A stretch of 64,000 nucleotides of DNA, taken from positions 744,001 through 808,000 of the forward strand of contig NZ_RPDH01000003.1 in assembly GCF_003813775.1 (NCBI RefSeq), written 5' to 3'. Below are positions 50,661-59,425 of the stretch, one piece after another. The DNA comes from Chitinophaga lutea (GTDB taxonomy: Bacteria > Bacteroidota > Bacteroidia > Chitinophagales > Chitinophagaceae). Each line of letters opens with the position of its first letter. Position 1 is the first letter of the stretch. The translations under genes were made by a program, and so were the position numbers. The notes beneath the pieces are model-generated. The model had not been told where the DNA came from. It was given only the letters and a program-made list of their open reading frames with translations, and did not search any database.

Positions 50661-51245
50661 ATGAAGTTTTTCCGCCCCATTATGCTGATGGCTGCCGCAA
50701 CCGCACTGGCCGCCAACGTACATGCCCAGCGCATCAGGGTCACTGATGGCAGCCTGGATGTACTGAAGAATGAAAAAGACATCAACATCGAGTATTCCTA
50801 CAGCAACATGAAAGTGGGCAAATTCGATTCCGAAGCTGAATATGTGAAAAGCAGAACGGCAGAACTGAACAAGAAAGAATCCGGCCGCGGCGATACCTGG
50901 GCCAAAGCCTGGGAGGCCGACCGAAAAGACCGGTTCGAGCCCAAATTCGACGAACTGTTCACCAAAACGGCGGACATGACGCTGGCTAACAAGGCGAAGT
51001 ACACCATCATCTTCAATACCACCTTCACCGAGCCGGGTTTTAACGTGGGCGTGATGAAAAAGAACGCTTATATCGACGGGGAGATCACCATCGTGGAGAC
51101 GGCCGACAAAAGCAAGGTAGTCGCTAAAGCCACCATCGAAAAATCGCCCGGCAGAAGTTTCTGGGGCAACGATTTCGATACCGGCGAGCGTATCTCCGAA
51201 GCGTATGCCATGGCCGGAAAGGCGCTGGCTAAAAAAATAAAATAG
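50661..51245 (+). CDS. Secreted hypothetical protein
   Basis: A 194-residue exported protein: signal peptide MKFFRPIMLMAAATALAANVHAQ, then RIRVTDGSLDVLKNEKDINI, ADMTLANKAKYTIIFNTTF, PGFNVGVMKKNAYIDGEITI and WGNDFDTGERISEAYAMAGKALAK. The pattern suggests a beta-rich periplasmic protein of a Bacteroidota-specific group without known function. ATG 50661 is preferred to the in-frame 50628 because it begins the signal peptide. A strong terminator follows 17 bases after the stop. Confidence 0.7.
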   Translation: MKFFRPIMLMAAATALAANVHAQRIRVTDGSLDVLKNEKDINIEYSYSNMKVGKFDSEAEYVKSRTAELNKKESGRGDTWAKAWEADRKDRFEPKFDELFTKTADMTLANKAKYTIIFNTTFTEPGFNVGVMKKNAYIDGEITIVETADKSKVVAKATIEKSPGRSFWGNDFDTGERISEAYAMAGKALAKKIK

Positions 51246-51261
51246 ATTTGTCATAACAGGT

Positions 51262-51299
51262 AAAAAGCCCCTGGAGCTGCTGCTTCAGGGGCTTTTTAT
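51262..51299 (+). terminator. Terminator, probably bidirectional
   Basis: AAAAAGCCCCTG and CAGGGGCTTTTT form a 12-bp stem around an 11-nt loop, with A- and T-runs on either side. Confidence 0.85.
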
Positions 51300-51410
51300 G
51301 TTTGATGTTTCCCCGTGCGGAAACAGTGCTTTCCGCGCTTTCGCCAATGCTTCGTCATCGCATTGGTATGTTTTACCGCTTTCGGTCAGCGGGATGCACG
51401 GTAGGAATGC

Positions 51411-51655
51411 GGCAAACGGTATCGGCTTCGATCAGAGAAATCCGTTCGGCTCTTTCATTCTGTTTTTCGGAGCCGTTCGGCAAACGGTAGCTGTTTCGAT
51501 CAGGGAAATCCGTTCAGCTCTTTTGTCATGTTTCCGGAGCCGTCCGGTAAAGGGTATCTGTTTCGACCAGAGAAACCAGTTCATCTTTTTCGTCACGTTT
51601 CCCGGCCGTTAGTCAAACGGTAGCTGTTTCGATCAGAGAAACCCGTTCAATGCCT
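51411..51655. repeat. 66-68 bp tandem repeat derived from the hydrolase 3' end
   Basis: Units begin at 51411, 51479, 51546 and 51612 (68, 67 and 66 bases, the last partial). Each contains the core GTTTCGATCAGAGAAA-x-CCGTTC with few changes. The rightmost copy is the last seven codons and stop of the alpha/beta hydrolase gene, so the others are copies of a gene end. No gene is supported in 51300-51632. Confidence 0.8.
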
Positions 51656-52400
51656 TCATAAAGCTTTCGGGCCGCTCTGCGAACGGCATATGCCCGGTGC
51701 CGGGCACGGTGACCAGTGTCGCATTTTTCACCCGCCTGCGCAGCGCCTCCGCGCTATCGGCAGAAAACAGGTGGTCTTTTTCGCCGCGCATGATCACGAG
51801 GGGGCAGGCAATGCCCGTCACGGATTCGCCGGGATAGCCGTGCTCCCCGGGATCGAGCCACATGCTCACGAGCGTTTCGGTCAGCCGGTCGAAATCAGGG
51901 GCGGGGTTGAGGGCCTGGTAGGCCTCGTATGTTTCGGGGAATTTTTCCCGCCAGCTGTCCGGCGTGATCTGCATGAAACGTTCCCGCAGCGGCTCCTGGT
52001 TCCTCGCGTGCCAGTCGGCCCCGACCGTCACCACCCGTTCGATATGAAAAGGCGTGTTCTGTACCAGCCGGTAGGCCACGATGCCACCGTCGCTGAAGCC
52101 GAGGATGCTCAGGGAAGTCACCTGGAGCGCCGTCAGTACCTGCTCCACATCTTTTGCGATCATCTCGTAGGTGAGCCCTTTTTCGCCGAGCGTGGACTTT
52201 CCCTGCCCGCGGCTGTCGATACCGATGGTTTTATACTTCGGCCCCAGCCAGGGCAATATGCTGTTGAAGTCTTCCATATTGCCAAAGCCGCCGTGCAGCA
52301 GCAATAGCACAGGCTGATCGTTGCCGCCATGCACTTCGTAATAAATTTCAGCGCCGTTCGTCTGCAGGTGTGTGCCGGATTGGTGGTCGAATCGTTGCAT
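51633..52400 (-). CDS. Alpha/beta hydrolase
   Basis: A 255-residue cytoplasmic alpha/beta-hydrolase. The oxyanion region is LLLLHGGFGNMEDF, the nucleophile elbow is LGFSDGG (Ser in G-x-S-x-G), IMRGEKDHLFS carries the acid Asp, and PGTGHMPFAERPE the catalytic His. IGIDSRGQGKSTLGEKGLTYEMIA resembles 3-oxoadipate enol-lactonase-type esterases. The substrate is not predictable. Its last codons belong to a tandem repeat that continues for about 220 bases beyond the stop. The rhodanese gene lies 121 bases upstream behind a terminator, so it is probably expressed alone. Confidence 0.9.
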   Translation of the reverse strand: MQRFDHQSGTHLQTNGAEIYYEVHGGNDQPVLLLLHGGFGNMEDFNSILPWLGPKYKTIGIDSRGQGKSTLGEKGLTYEMIAKDVEQVLTALQVTSLSILGFSDGGIVAYRLVQNTPFHIERVVTVGADWHARNQEPLRERFMQITPDSWREKFPETYEAYQALNPAPDFDRLTETLVSMWLDPGEHGYPGESVTGIACPLVIMRGEKDHLFSADSAEALRRRVKNATLVTVPGTGHMPFAERPESFMKALNGFL

Positions 52401-52460
52401 ATCAGTCAGGTTTTTGCGTACAGGGGCGGATCAAATTTCACGCCGGGCATTTTAATATGG

Positions 52461-52488
52461 CAAAACCCGCTTTCCTGAGCGGGTTTTG
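52461..52488. terminator. Terminator downstream of the rhodanese gene
   Basis: CAAAACCCGCT and AGCGGGTTTTG form an 11-bp stem with a short loop; symmetrical A/T runs allow function in both directions. Confidence 0.75.
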
Positions 52489-52520
52489 ATAGGATCATTA
52501 CAACAGTGCTGTTGGCGGTT

Positions 52521-52895
52521 TTATTGGGTGGGCAGGCCGGCTTCTTTCCAGGCCTTGATGCCGCCGTCGAGATGCGCTACATTGTCGTATCCCATCTGTT
52601 TCAGCGTTTGCACGGCCAGCGCGGAACGGCCTCCTCCGGCACAATGCAGTATCAGCCGGCTGTTTTTGTCGAATTCCGGTTTGTGGTAAGGCTGGGTGGC
52701 GTCCGCGTAGAATTCCAGCATGCCCCGCGGAGCGTGTACGGAACCGGGGATCTGGCCGCTTTGCACCAGCTCTTCGCTCTCCCTGATATCGATGAGCCTG
52801 GCGCCTGCCGCCAGTTCATTTTTCACCTGCTCCGGCGTCAGGTTCTCAATTTGTTGTTTGGCTTCTTTCACCAAATCGGTTACTGATTTTGTCAT
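52521..52895 (-). CDS. Rhodanese-domain protein
   Basis: A 124-residue single-domain sulfurtransferase. The active-site loop LILHCAGGGRSALAV contains Cys85, which carries the persulfide; ARLIDIRESEELVQSGQIPG and NVAHLDGGIKAWKEAGLP are the flanking family motifs. No signal peptide is present. A short helical N-terminal extension (MTKSVTDLVKEAKQQIENL) precedes the domain. Physiological sulfur acceptor is unknown. Confidence 0.94.
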   Translation of the reverse strand: MTKSVTDLVKEAKQQIENLTPEQVKNELAAGARLIDIRESEELVQSGQIPGSVHAPRGMLEFYADATQPYHKPEFDKNSRLILHCAGGGRSALAVQTLKQMGYDNVAHLDGGIKAWKEAGLPTQ

Positions 52896-53065
52896 GATGT
52901 GCAGTTTTGAAGTTACAAACGCCTCGGGGGCGACTATTGATTATAAAGGGGTTAGAATGATTTCAAAGATACCGATTGGGCAGGAACCCACAAATAAAAA
53001 GGATTTTCGCTATATGTTGATGGATTTCATGTAAATTACATAGTATTATATCCCTATATATAAAC

Positions 53066-53617
53066 ATGCGCGACTATTATTACATCCTCGGTATTCCGCC
53101 GGATGCAACCGAAGCCGACATCAAAGCAGCTTTCAGAAAACTCTCCCACAGATTTCACCCGGATAAAAACAACGGGCGGCGTTTTTTCGAAGAAAGGTTC
53201 AAATCGATCCTGGAAGCCTATGCCGTGCTGTCCGATGCGGGCAAAAGAAAAGCATATGATGAAAAGCTGCGCCACTACCGCTCGTCGGGCATGAATGCAG
53301 CCGATTTGCGCCGGTTGGAGGTGGCGCTGGAGCGGATGTTCGAAGAGGAGTATAAAAAGCGGGAACAGGCCATCAGGGACGCCTATACTATGGGCGAACG
53401 GCCCATCCATGCAACTGCGGCGCAAAAAACAATTCCGGGTGAAGCGATACCGGCACCGGCAACGGGCGAAAAACCGCGCCCGGGTAAAAAGCTGCTGATA
53501 GCGGCATTGGCGGTTGCCATCATCATACTGGCCGTGTTGCTGTTTACCAGGAAACATCCGGCTGACGCCAGGGCAACCCCGCCACCGCCATCTACAGGGC
53601 AGAAACCGGGCGGTTAA
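53066..53617 (+). CDS. Membrane-anchored J-domain protein
   Basis: A 183-residue protein with an N-terminal J domain (MRDYYYILGIPPDATEADIK; HPD motif in HRFHPDKNNGR; ILEAYAVLSDAGKRKAYDEK). J domains stimulate DnaK ATPase and recruit it to clients. A charged helical linker (RRLEVALERMFEEEYKKREQ) leads to one membrane helix (LLIAALAVAIIILAVLLF, ~residues 146-163) and a short Pro-rich tail. It lacks the zinc and C-terminal domains of DnaJ, so it is a specialised co-chaperone, tail-anchored with the J domain in the cytoplasm. Confidence 0.9.
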   Translation: MRDYYYILGIPPDATEADIKAAFRKLSHRFHPDKNNGRRFFEERFKSILEAYAVLSDAGKRKAYDEKLRHYRSSGMNAADLRRLEVALERMFEEEYKKREQAIRDAYTMGERPIHATAAQKTIPGEAIPAPATGEKPRPGKKLLIAALAVAIIILAVLLFTRKHPADARATPPPPSTGQKPGG

Positions 53618-53671
53618 CGGCCTGCCGGGACCAGACCCGGGAAAAACGGTACAACCGGCCCTGAGCCGGTC

Positions 53672-53711
53672 AAAATGTGCATGAGTGCAGAAAAAATGTG
53701 CATGAGTGCAG
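53672..53711. repeat. 19-bp direct repeat, period 21
   Basis: AAAATGTGCATGAGTGCAG occurs at 53672-53690 and again, unchanged, at 53693-53711. Confidence 0.85.
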
Positions 53712-53820
53712 AATCCGGGCAAAAATCGCCCCGGGTTCGTCATGTTATCCCGAAGGCCCGCTTCCGGCCGGAAATTGTACGCGAATGGACAAAAATTTGA
53801 TCTGAGTGGAGATTCTGAGG

Positions 53821-53930
53821 GTAAAAGACGAACCTACAACGAACCTACACTGGGGGAAAGACGAACCTACGCCCAAAAGGGAAGATACGTTGTAGGTTCG
53901 TTGAAGGTTCGTTGTAGGTTCGTCTTTTAC
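53821..53930. repeat. Long inverted repeat built from a repeated nonamer
   Basis: The arms 53821-53848 and 53903-53930 are reverse complements at 27 of 28 positions, separated by 54 bases. CGAACCTAC occurs three times in the left part, and GTAGGTTCG (one copy GAAGGTTCG) three times in the right part, so several alternative hairpins can form. Confidence 0.85.
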
Positions 53931-54108
53931 GGTGCATGCACTTTGGCACGGCCCTGTACATGACCGGTATCCGGGGTGGGAAACGACGGGGCCGGAGGAT
54001 AGTGAAAACGCAGCCGTCGCTCCGGAAATCGGGCGGAAGATGTTATGTGTTGTCGGATAAATGAATTATTTTTTCTCTGCGAACTTTTTTTAACCTATAT
54101 CCTTTACT

Positions 54109-54591
54109 ATGGAATCTACCCAGGAACACCTGCTTGCCGACGAAGCCGTCGTGAATCTTGAAATGGCCTCCAGCGGAAAACGCTTTGCCAATTATCTCAT
54201 CGACATTGCCAGTTTTTATGCATTCATTTTTGCATTGAGCCTGATCATCGTGATCTTCAATCCCACTTTTTTCGACGTATTCGAGAATGCCTCTGCGGGC
54301 GTGGACCTGCTCGACCGGCTGGTGACGCTGCTTTTGTACGGGCTCTACATGGGCACGGTGGAAGCGGTCTTTAAAGGGCGCACGCTCGGCAAGCTGCTCA
54401 CGGGCACCAGGGCGGTGAACGAAGACGGCAGCACCATCAGCATGGGCACCGCATTCAAACGAGGCATCATCCGCGCCATCCCGTTCAACGCTTTCAGCGC
54501 GCTCGGTAATCCCTGTTATCCCTGGCAGGACAAATGGTCGGATACCTACGTGGTGGACGTGAAAAAATCCATCCTGCCGGCTAACGAATAG
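54109..54591 (+). CDS. RDD family membrane protein
   Basis: A 160-residue inner-membrane protein with the RDD signature: ASSGKRFANYLIDIASFYAF (conserved Arg and Asp in the first helix), a second and third helix (IFALSLIIVIF, LVTLLLYGLYMGTVEAVF) and GRTLGKLLTGTRAVNEDG. RDD proteins have been linked to sodium/proton exchange in some halophiles, but most are uncharacterised. Monocistronic as far as can be seen. Confidence 0.88.
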   Translation: MESTQEHLLADEAVVNLEMASSGKRFANYLIDIASFYAFIFALSLIIVIFNPTFFDVFENASAGVDLLDRLVTLLLYGLYMGTVEAVFKGRTLGKLLTGTRAVNEDGSTISMGTAFKRGIIRAIPFNAFSALGNPCYPWQDKWSDTYVVDVKKSILPANE

Positions 54592-54828
54592 CGATATGAC
54601 GGGAGATGGCTGCACCGGCCGCTGCGATGCCAGCACCGGCACCCCGCCGGTCGGTGCCCGCCTGTCCGGCTATTGATGTTCAGCCGGCAGGCTTCCCTCA
54701 ACGGACGGCAAGATGCCGAAGGGGAGGCGTATATCCATAAAATTCCGGGTCTGCCGGGGAACCCCGTGATAAGCATCAAATTTTGAATTAATCTTTTCTT
54801 TGTTATTTTAGCACCCTAATTCAAAAGA

Positions 54829-55662
54829 ATGACAGCCATTAACGAGAAGTACATCGATCTGATGAAAAACGTACTGATAGATATGCACCGGATTGAAAAA
54901 GGTGAATATCTGCCGGTCGCCAAAATGACCCTCTTCGGCAAAAAGAAAGTCTGGGGAGTGCTGGATAAATGGATGAAATCATACGGCATGGCCGTTTGCA
55001 AAGAGGTGAAATTCACGCCTGATCAGCGCCTGACGGGCCGCGACTGGCCGGTGAACGCCGACAGCATGATCGGTTTGAAACGGATGGAGAACATCGAATA
55101 CTGCGTGAAGGAAGTCATCCGCAACAACGTGCCCGGCGATCTGATCGAAACCGGCGTTTGGCGCGGGGGGGCCACCATCTTCATGAGGGCCATCCTGTAT
55201 GCATTCGGCGTGACCGACCGTACCGTGTGGGTGGCCGACTCTTTCGAGGGGCTGCCGAAGCCGGACGAAGCGAAATATGAGGCGGACAAGGGCGACATAC
55301 ACCACATATACCACAAAGAACTGGCGATTCCCCTGGAATCCGTGCAATACAACTTTAAGAAGTACGGCCTGCTCGACAACCAGGTGAAATTCCTGAAAGG
55401 CTGGTTCAAGGACACGCTGCCCACCGCACCGATCAAACAGCTGGCGGTAGCCCGCCTCGACGGTGATATGTATGAATCCACCATCGACGCGCTGAACAGC
55501 CTGTATCCCAAATTGTCCGTAGGCGGCTTCCTGATCGTCGACGACTGGGGCGCGGTGGAAGGCTGCCGCAAAGCGGTGCTCGACTATCGCGAAAAGCACG
55601 GCATTACCGAAGAAATTATCGATATAGACGGACTGGGCGTTTACTGGAAACGGGAGCGTTGA
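54829..55662 (+). CDS. TylF/MycF-type O-methyltransferase family protein
   Basis: A 277-residue SAM-dependent methyltransferase of the macrocin-O-methyltransferase group, which methylates sugar hydroxyls. Motifs: DLIETGVWRGGATIFMRAIL (SAM-binding loop), VWVADSFEGLPKPD, VARLDGDMYESTIDAL and GGFLIVDDWGAVEGCRKAV (metal-binding Asp pair). In Bacteroidota such genes usually act in surface polysaccharide or glycolipid decoration rather than antibiotics. No glycan genes are adjacent. It ends before a strong terminator and the 67-bp repeat array. Confidence 0.92.
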   Translation: MTAINEKYIDLMKNVLIDMHRIEKGEYLPVAKMTLFGKKKVWGVLDKWMKSYGMAVCKEVKFTPDQRLTGRDWPVNADSMIGLKRMENIEYCVKEVIRNNVPGDLIETGVWRGGATIFMRAILYAFGVTDRTVWVADSFEGLPKPDEAKYEADKGDIHHIYHKELAIPLESVQYNFKKYGLLDNQVKFLKGWFKDTLPTAPIKQLAVARLDGDMYESTIDALNSLYPKLSVGGFLIVDDWGAVEGCRKAVLDYREKHGITEEIIDIDGLGVYWKRER

Positions 55663-55690
55663 TCCGACTGCGAAAACTTATCCTGTCAAT

Positions 55691-55725
55691 GAGGCCGGCC
55701 TGTAAAGGGCCGGCCTTCTTTTTTG
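55691..55725 (+). terminator. Terminator of the methyltransferase gene
   Basis: AGGCCGGCC and GGCCGGCCT form a 9-bp GC-rich stem around TGTAAA, followed by TCTTTTTT. Confidence 0.85.
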
Positions 55726-55729
55726 TCGT

Positions 55730-55965
55730 CACGCGGGCTGATATATCGGCGCACGCAACCGCGGTGAATGATATCACGTATACATATTTGCAGCCGCACG
55801 CGGGCTGATATATCGGCGCATGCAACCGCGGTGAATGATATCGCGTATACATATTTGCAGCCGCACGCGGGCTGATATATCGGAGCACGCAACCGCGGTG
55901 AATGATATCGCGTATACATATTTGCAGCCGCACGCGGGCTGATATATCGGCGCACGCAACCCCAA
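55730..55965. repeat. 67-bp tandem repeat, about 3.5 copies
   Basis: Units start at 55730, 55797, 55864 and 55931 (partial). They differ by only a few substitutions. Each contains CACGCGGGCTGATATATCGG, then CCGCGGTGAATGATATC and CGTATACATATTTGC, with several short palindromes (CCGCGG, GATATC, GTATAC). The minus strand stays open in all three frames, which follows from the stop-free unit and is not evidence of a gene. Confidence 0.9.
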
Positions 55966-56386
55966 TGTATGATTTACCCGTATACATACAATACAAACAA
56001 ACCTGTGTAATTAACCAAACGAAAACATTTCAAATCGAACGAAACCCCGGTGTGGGCGTTAACAATTATATAATACACGCCGAGCCGTCCGGCGCGTCTG
56101 TGAATTGTACGCGGGAAATTTTTAAATGTCGCTGAAACGCTTTATAGGAGGGGGATAGCGGCGGAATACGGTCATGCCGGATGACGATGAAATACAGCGA
56201 AAACGGTTTCGTAAAAATCGCCGCGCATGTGTATAAAACCCTTTAAATTACCGTTATAATTACTTGCATATCAACCAGAAATCTGATACAATAACATAAC
56301 AATACCTTTCATTCCACATAACGATCCGATAACAAGGGGTTGTTTTCTTTGTCTTCTTTATTACGTAAACAAATCAATTGCTTTAC
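55966..56386. other. Leader region of the second SusC gene
   Basis: About 420 bases between the repeat array and the SusC start. No gene is supported. The last 100 bases are AT-rich, as expected for a promoter and leader, but no exact TAnnTTTG with -33 was found. Confidence 0.4.
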
Positions 56387-59300
56387 ATGAACAAATTTTA
56401 CCTCAACAAGCGTAAACTGCCGGTGGTTGTCGCTTCCCTCGTTTGCGGTACTTTCTTCGTCGAGGGTCACGCCTATGCCTCGTATGCGCCCGGTACCGCC
56501 ATGGCTGTGCAGCAGCAGCAAACCATCACGGGCACCGTCCGGGATGCGGCCACGGGCCAGTTGCTGGCGGGTGCCACAGTTGGCATCAAAGGGATCGCCA
56601 GAACCACCAGCACGAATGTAAAGGGCGAGTTTTCACTCGCTGCGCCGGACAATGCCACTTCACTCGTGGTGAGTTTCATCGGGTATGTAACGCAGGAAGT
56701 GGCGCTGGCGGGCAAAACGCAGGTGAATATTGCGTTACAGGCATCCGCTACGGACCTCACGCAGGTAGTGGTGGTAGGGTACGGCACCCAGCAGAAAAAA
56801 GATGTGACCGGTTCGGTGAAGTCGCTGAAAGCGGAAGCATTCAACAAAGGCATCATCAACGCTCCGCAGGAATTGCTGCAGGGCAAAATGGCCGGCGTGA
56901 ACGTGACCTCCGTGAGCGGTGAGCCGGGCGGTTTGCTGGGCGTAACGGTACGCGGGCCGGGTGGTATCCGCACGGGCAGTACGCCCTTGTTCGTGATCGA
57001 CGGGCTGCCGCTGGATAACGCCAGCACTGGCGGCGGAGATCCGCTGAACTCCATCAACCCGCAGGATATCGAGTCCATCGACGTGCTGAAAGATGCGTCG
57101 GCCACCGCCATTTACGGTGCGCGCGGCGCGAACGGCGTGATACTCATCACCACCAAAAAAGGAAAATCAGGCGCTTCCAACCTGCAGCTTTCTTCCAACA
57201 TCGGCTTCTCCAGAATAGCAAGGGCGCTGCCCGTGCTCACGGCGGCGGAGTTCCGTACGGAAGTGCCCAAACTCGGCGGCACGCTCGACGATAAGGGCGG
57301 CAATACCGACTGGCAGAAAGAAGTGTTCCGCACCGCTTTTACGCAGAACCATAACGCGGCCCTGAGCGGCGGCACCGAGAAACTGGTGTATTACGCTTCG
57401 TTCGGGATGCAGCGCCAGGAGGGTATCATGAAGAACAATGAAATGACGCGCTATACCGGCCGCTTCAACGCCACCCAGAAATTCTGGGATAACGACAGGC
57501 TGGTGGTGGATGTGAACCTCGGCGTGACCAATACCAAAAATCTCCGCCCGCCCATTACTTCGGTGATCGGCGATGCGATCAGCAACAACCCCACTTACCC
57601 GGCATATGGTCCGGATGGCAAGTGGGCCAAATACCAGAACCTGACCAACCCGCTGATGTACTTCGACCTGGATTATGAACTGGGCAACATCACCCGCATC
57701 ACCGGGAATATCTCTCCCTCGCTCCGCATCATCAAGGGGCTGGTGTATAAACTCAACTTCGGCATAGACCACTCCAACAGCAACCGCGACATCGTGTCCA
57801 AAGCCAACGCGGTTCCACAGCGCGACGGCCGCCTCGAAACCTGGTATAACTATAACAGGAACACACTGATCGAAAACTATATTACGTACAACTACGAAAG
57901 CGGCGTACATAATCTGTCCGCACTGGCCGGCCACTCTTACCAGAAGCTGTTCATCCAGGGCCGGAACACGAGCATCAACAAATTCCCCATCGGCCCCATC
58001 GATCCCATCTACAACCCCGGGCTGGGGCAGGAGCTGACCCTGGGCGCCAACGCCCCGGGCGGGTATGCGCAGACGAATGAACTGCAATCTTTCTTCGGAA
58101 GGATTACATACCAGTACGACAGCAGGTACCTGGCTACCGTGAACTTCCGCATGGACGGTTCTTCCAAGTTCGGGGCCAATAACAAGTACGGTTATTTCCC
58201 GTCTTTCTCCCTCGGCTGGCGCGTATCTGAAGAACCTTTCCTGAAAGGCTCTTCCGTGGTGAGCAACCTGAAGCTGCGGGCAGGCTGGGGCCAGACGGGC
58301 AACCAGGAAATTCCCGCGAAGATCACCCAGGCCCGCTACCGTTCGCAGGTGGGCGGAGGTTACAGCTATCCGCTGTATCCCACCGGTCCCGCTATCGCCG
58401 GTACGGCATTCGCCCGCCTCGCCAACCCGGACATTCAATGGGAAGTATCCAAACAAACCGATGTGGGTATCGATTTCGGTTTCCTGAACGGTTCGCTGTC
58501 CGGTACGGTGGATTATTTCCACAAGATTTCCAGCAACATCCTGCTGCTCGTGATCGCCGCCGACCCCGTTTCGCCCACGGCTGACTACTGGACGAACGTG
58601 AAAGACATGACGATCACCAACAAGGGGCTGGAAATAGACCTGGACTACCGGAAAACGCTTTCTTCCGGCTTCGGTTTCAATGTGGGCGGCAATATGACGT
58701 TCATCAGCAATGAAGTGAAAAAATCGCCGTTCAAGGTCATTCCTTCCGGCACTGCTACCGGCGCCGGCCTGACCTCCGCCACTATCAACGGTTATGTGAA
58801 TGGCGAACCGATCGGCACCTTCTTCCTGAAAGAATGGAGCGGTTTCGACGCCAACGGCCTGAGCACCTACCGCGATACGAACAAAGACGGCATCGTGAGC
58901 GACGAAGACCGTATCGCGGCCGGTACCGCGCTGCCCGACAAAATGTACAGCTTTTACGGTGGCGTGAACTACAAGGGACTGGATCTGACGTTCAACTTCA
59001 ACGGCGTGGCCGGCAACAAGATTTACGACAACACCGCGAACGCCAATTTCTACAAACTGCGTTTATCGAAGAATGTGAACGCTACCCGCGAAGCGCTGAA
59101 ATACCCGGAAGAGTCGGTGAACAACGCCGCTCCCGTGAGCACCCGCTACCTGAAAGACGGCGCTTTCCTGCGCCTCAACAACGTTACGCTGGGATACAAT
59201 TTCAATACACGGTCCCTGGGCATCAACAACTACATCAAAACGCTCCGCCTGGCTGTAACCGGCCAGAACCTGTGGGTGTCTACCAAATACGACGGGTACG

Positions 59301-59413
59301 ATCCGGAAGTGAACGCGGATAAACAGATCAATGGCGTATACTCCTACGGCATCGATTTCATGAGTTATCCGAAAGCCAAATCCGTGCTTTTCAGTTTAAA
59401 TGTTTCATTCTAA
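56387..59413 (+). CDS. SusC/RagA-family TonB-dependent transporter
   Basis: A 1008-residue outer-membrane transporter. An N-terminal signal (PVVVASLVCGTFFVEGHAYA) precedes the carboxypeptidase-regulatory-like domain (ITGTVRDAATGQLLAGATVG, VVSFIGYVTQEV), the SusC box VVVGYGTQQKKDVTGSVKSL, plug motifs (TPLFVIDGLPLDN, LKDASATAIYGARGANGVIL) and a barrel ending KSVLFSLNVSF. ATG 56387 (MNKFYLNKRK) is used; TTG 56378 is in frame but unlikely. A SusD gene follows 12 bases later. No regulator is adjacent, and substrate is unknown. Confidence 0.96.
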   Translation: MNKFYLNKRKLPVVVASLVCGTFFVEGHAYASYAPGTAMAVQQQQTITGTVRDAATGQLLAGATVGIKGIARTTSTNVKGEFSLAAPDNATSLVVSFIGYVTQEVALAGKTQVNIALQASATDLTQVVVVGYGTQQKKDVTGSVKSLKAEAFNKGIINAPQELLQGKMAGVNVTSVSGEPGGLLGVTVRGPGGIRTGSTPLFVIDGLPLDNASTGGGDPLNSINPQDIESIDVLKDASATAIYGARGANGVILITTKKGKSGASNLQLSSNIGFSRIARALPVLTAAEFRTEVPKLGGTLDDKGGNTDWQKEVFRTAFTQNHNAALSGGTEKLVYYASFGMQRQEGIMKNNEMTRYTGRFNATQKFWDNDRLVVDVNLGVTNTKNLRPPITSVIGDAISNNPTYPAYGPDGKWAKYQNLTNPLMYFDLDYELGNITRITGNISPSLRIIKGLVYKLNFGIDHSNSNRDIVSKANAVPQRDGRLETWYNYNRNTLIENYITYNYESGVHNLSALAGHSYQKLFIQGRNTSINKFPIGPIDPIYNPGLGQELTLGANAPGGYAQTNELQSFFGRITYQYDSRYLATVNFRMDGSSKFGANNKYGYFPSFSLGWRVSEEPFLKGSSVVSNLKLRAGWGQTGNQEIPAKITQARYRSQVGGGYSYPLYPTGPAIAGTAFARLANPDIQWEVSKQTDVGIDFGFLNGSLSGTVDYFHKISSNILLLVIAADPVSPTADYWTNVKDMTITNKGLEIDLDYRKTLSSGFGFNVGGNMTFISNEVKKSPFKVIPSGTATGAGLTSATINGYVNGEPIGTFFLKEWSGFDANGLSTYRDTNKDGIVSDEDRIAAGTALPDKMYSFYGGVNYKGLDLTFNFNGVAGNKIYDNTANANFYKLRLSKNVNATREALKYPEESVNNAAPVSTRYLKDGAFLRLNNVTLGYNFNTRSLGINNYIKTLRLAVTGQNLWVSTKYDGYDPEVNADKQINGVYSYGIDFMSYPKAKSVLFSLNVSF

Positions 59414-59425
59414 GCGCTAACACAC

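Larger units (their letters stand above)
53618..54108. other. Non-coding region with short repeats
   Basis: About 490 bases without a supported gene. It holds a 21-bp tandem repeat (53672-53711) and a large inverted repeat (53821-53930). An 85-codon frame across it is made of the repeats and is not credible. Confidence 0.6.

Noticed and set aside
55730-55965. CRISPR array
   Set aside because: Units are contiguous 67-bp tandem copies without variable spacers, and no cas genes are present.
55616-55996. 126-codon repetitive frame across the 67-bp array
   Set aside because: Openness in all three minus-strand frames comes from the repeat unit lacking stops; no start, signal or family feature supports a protein.
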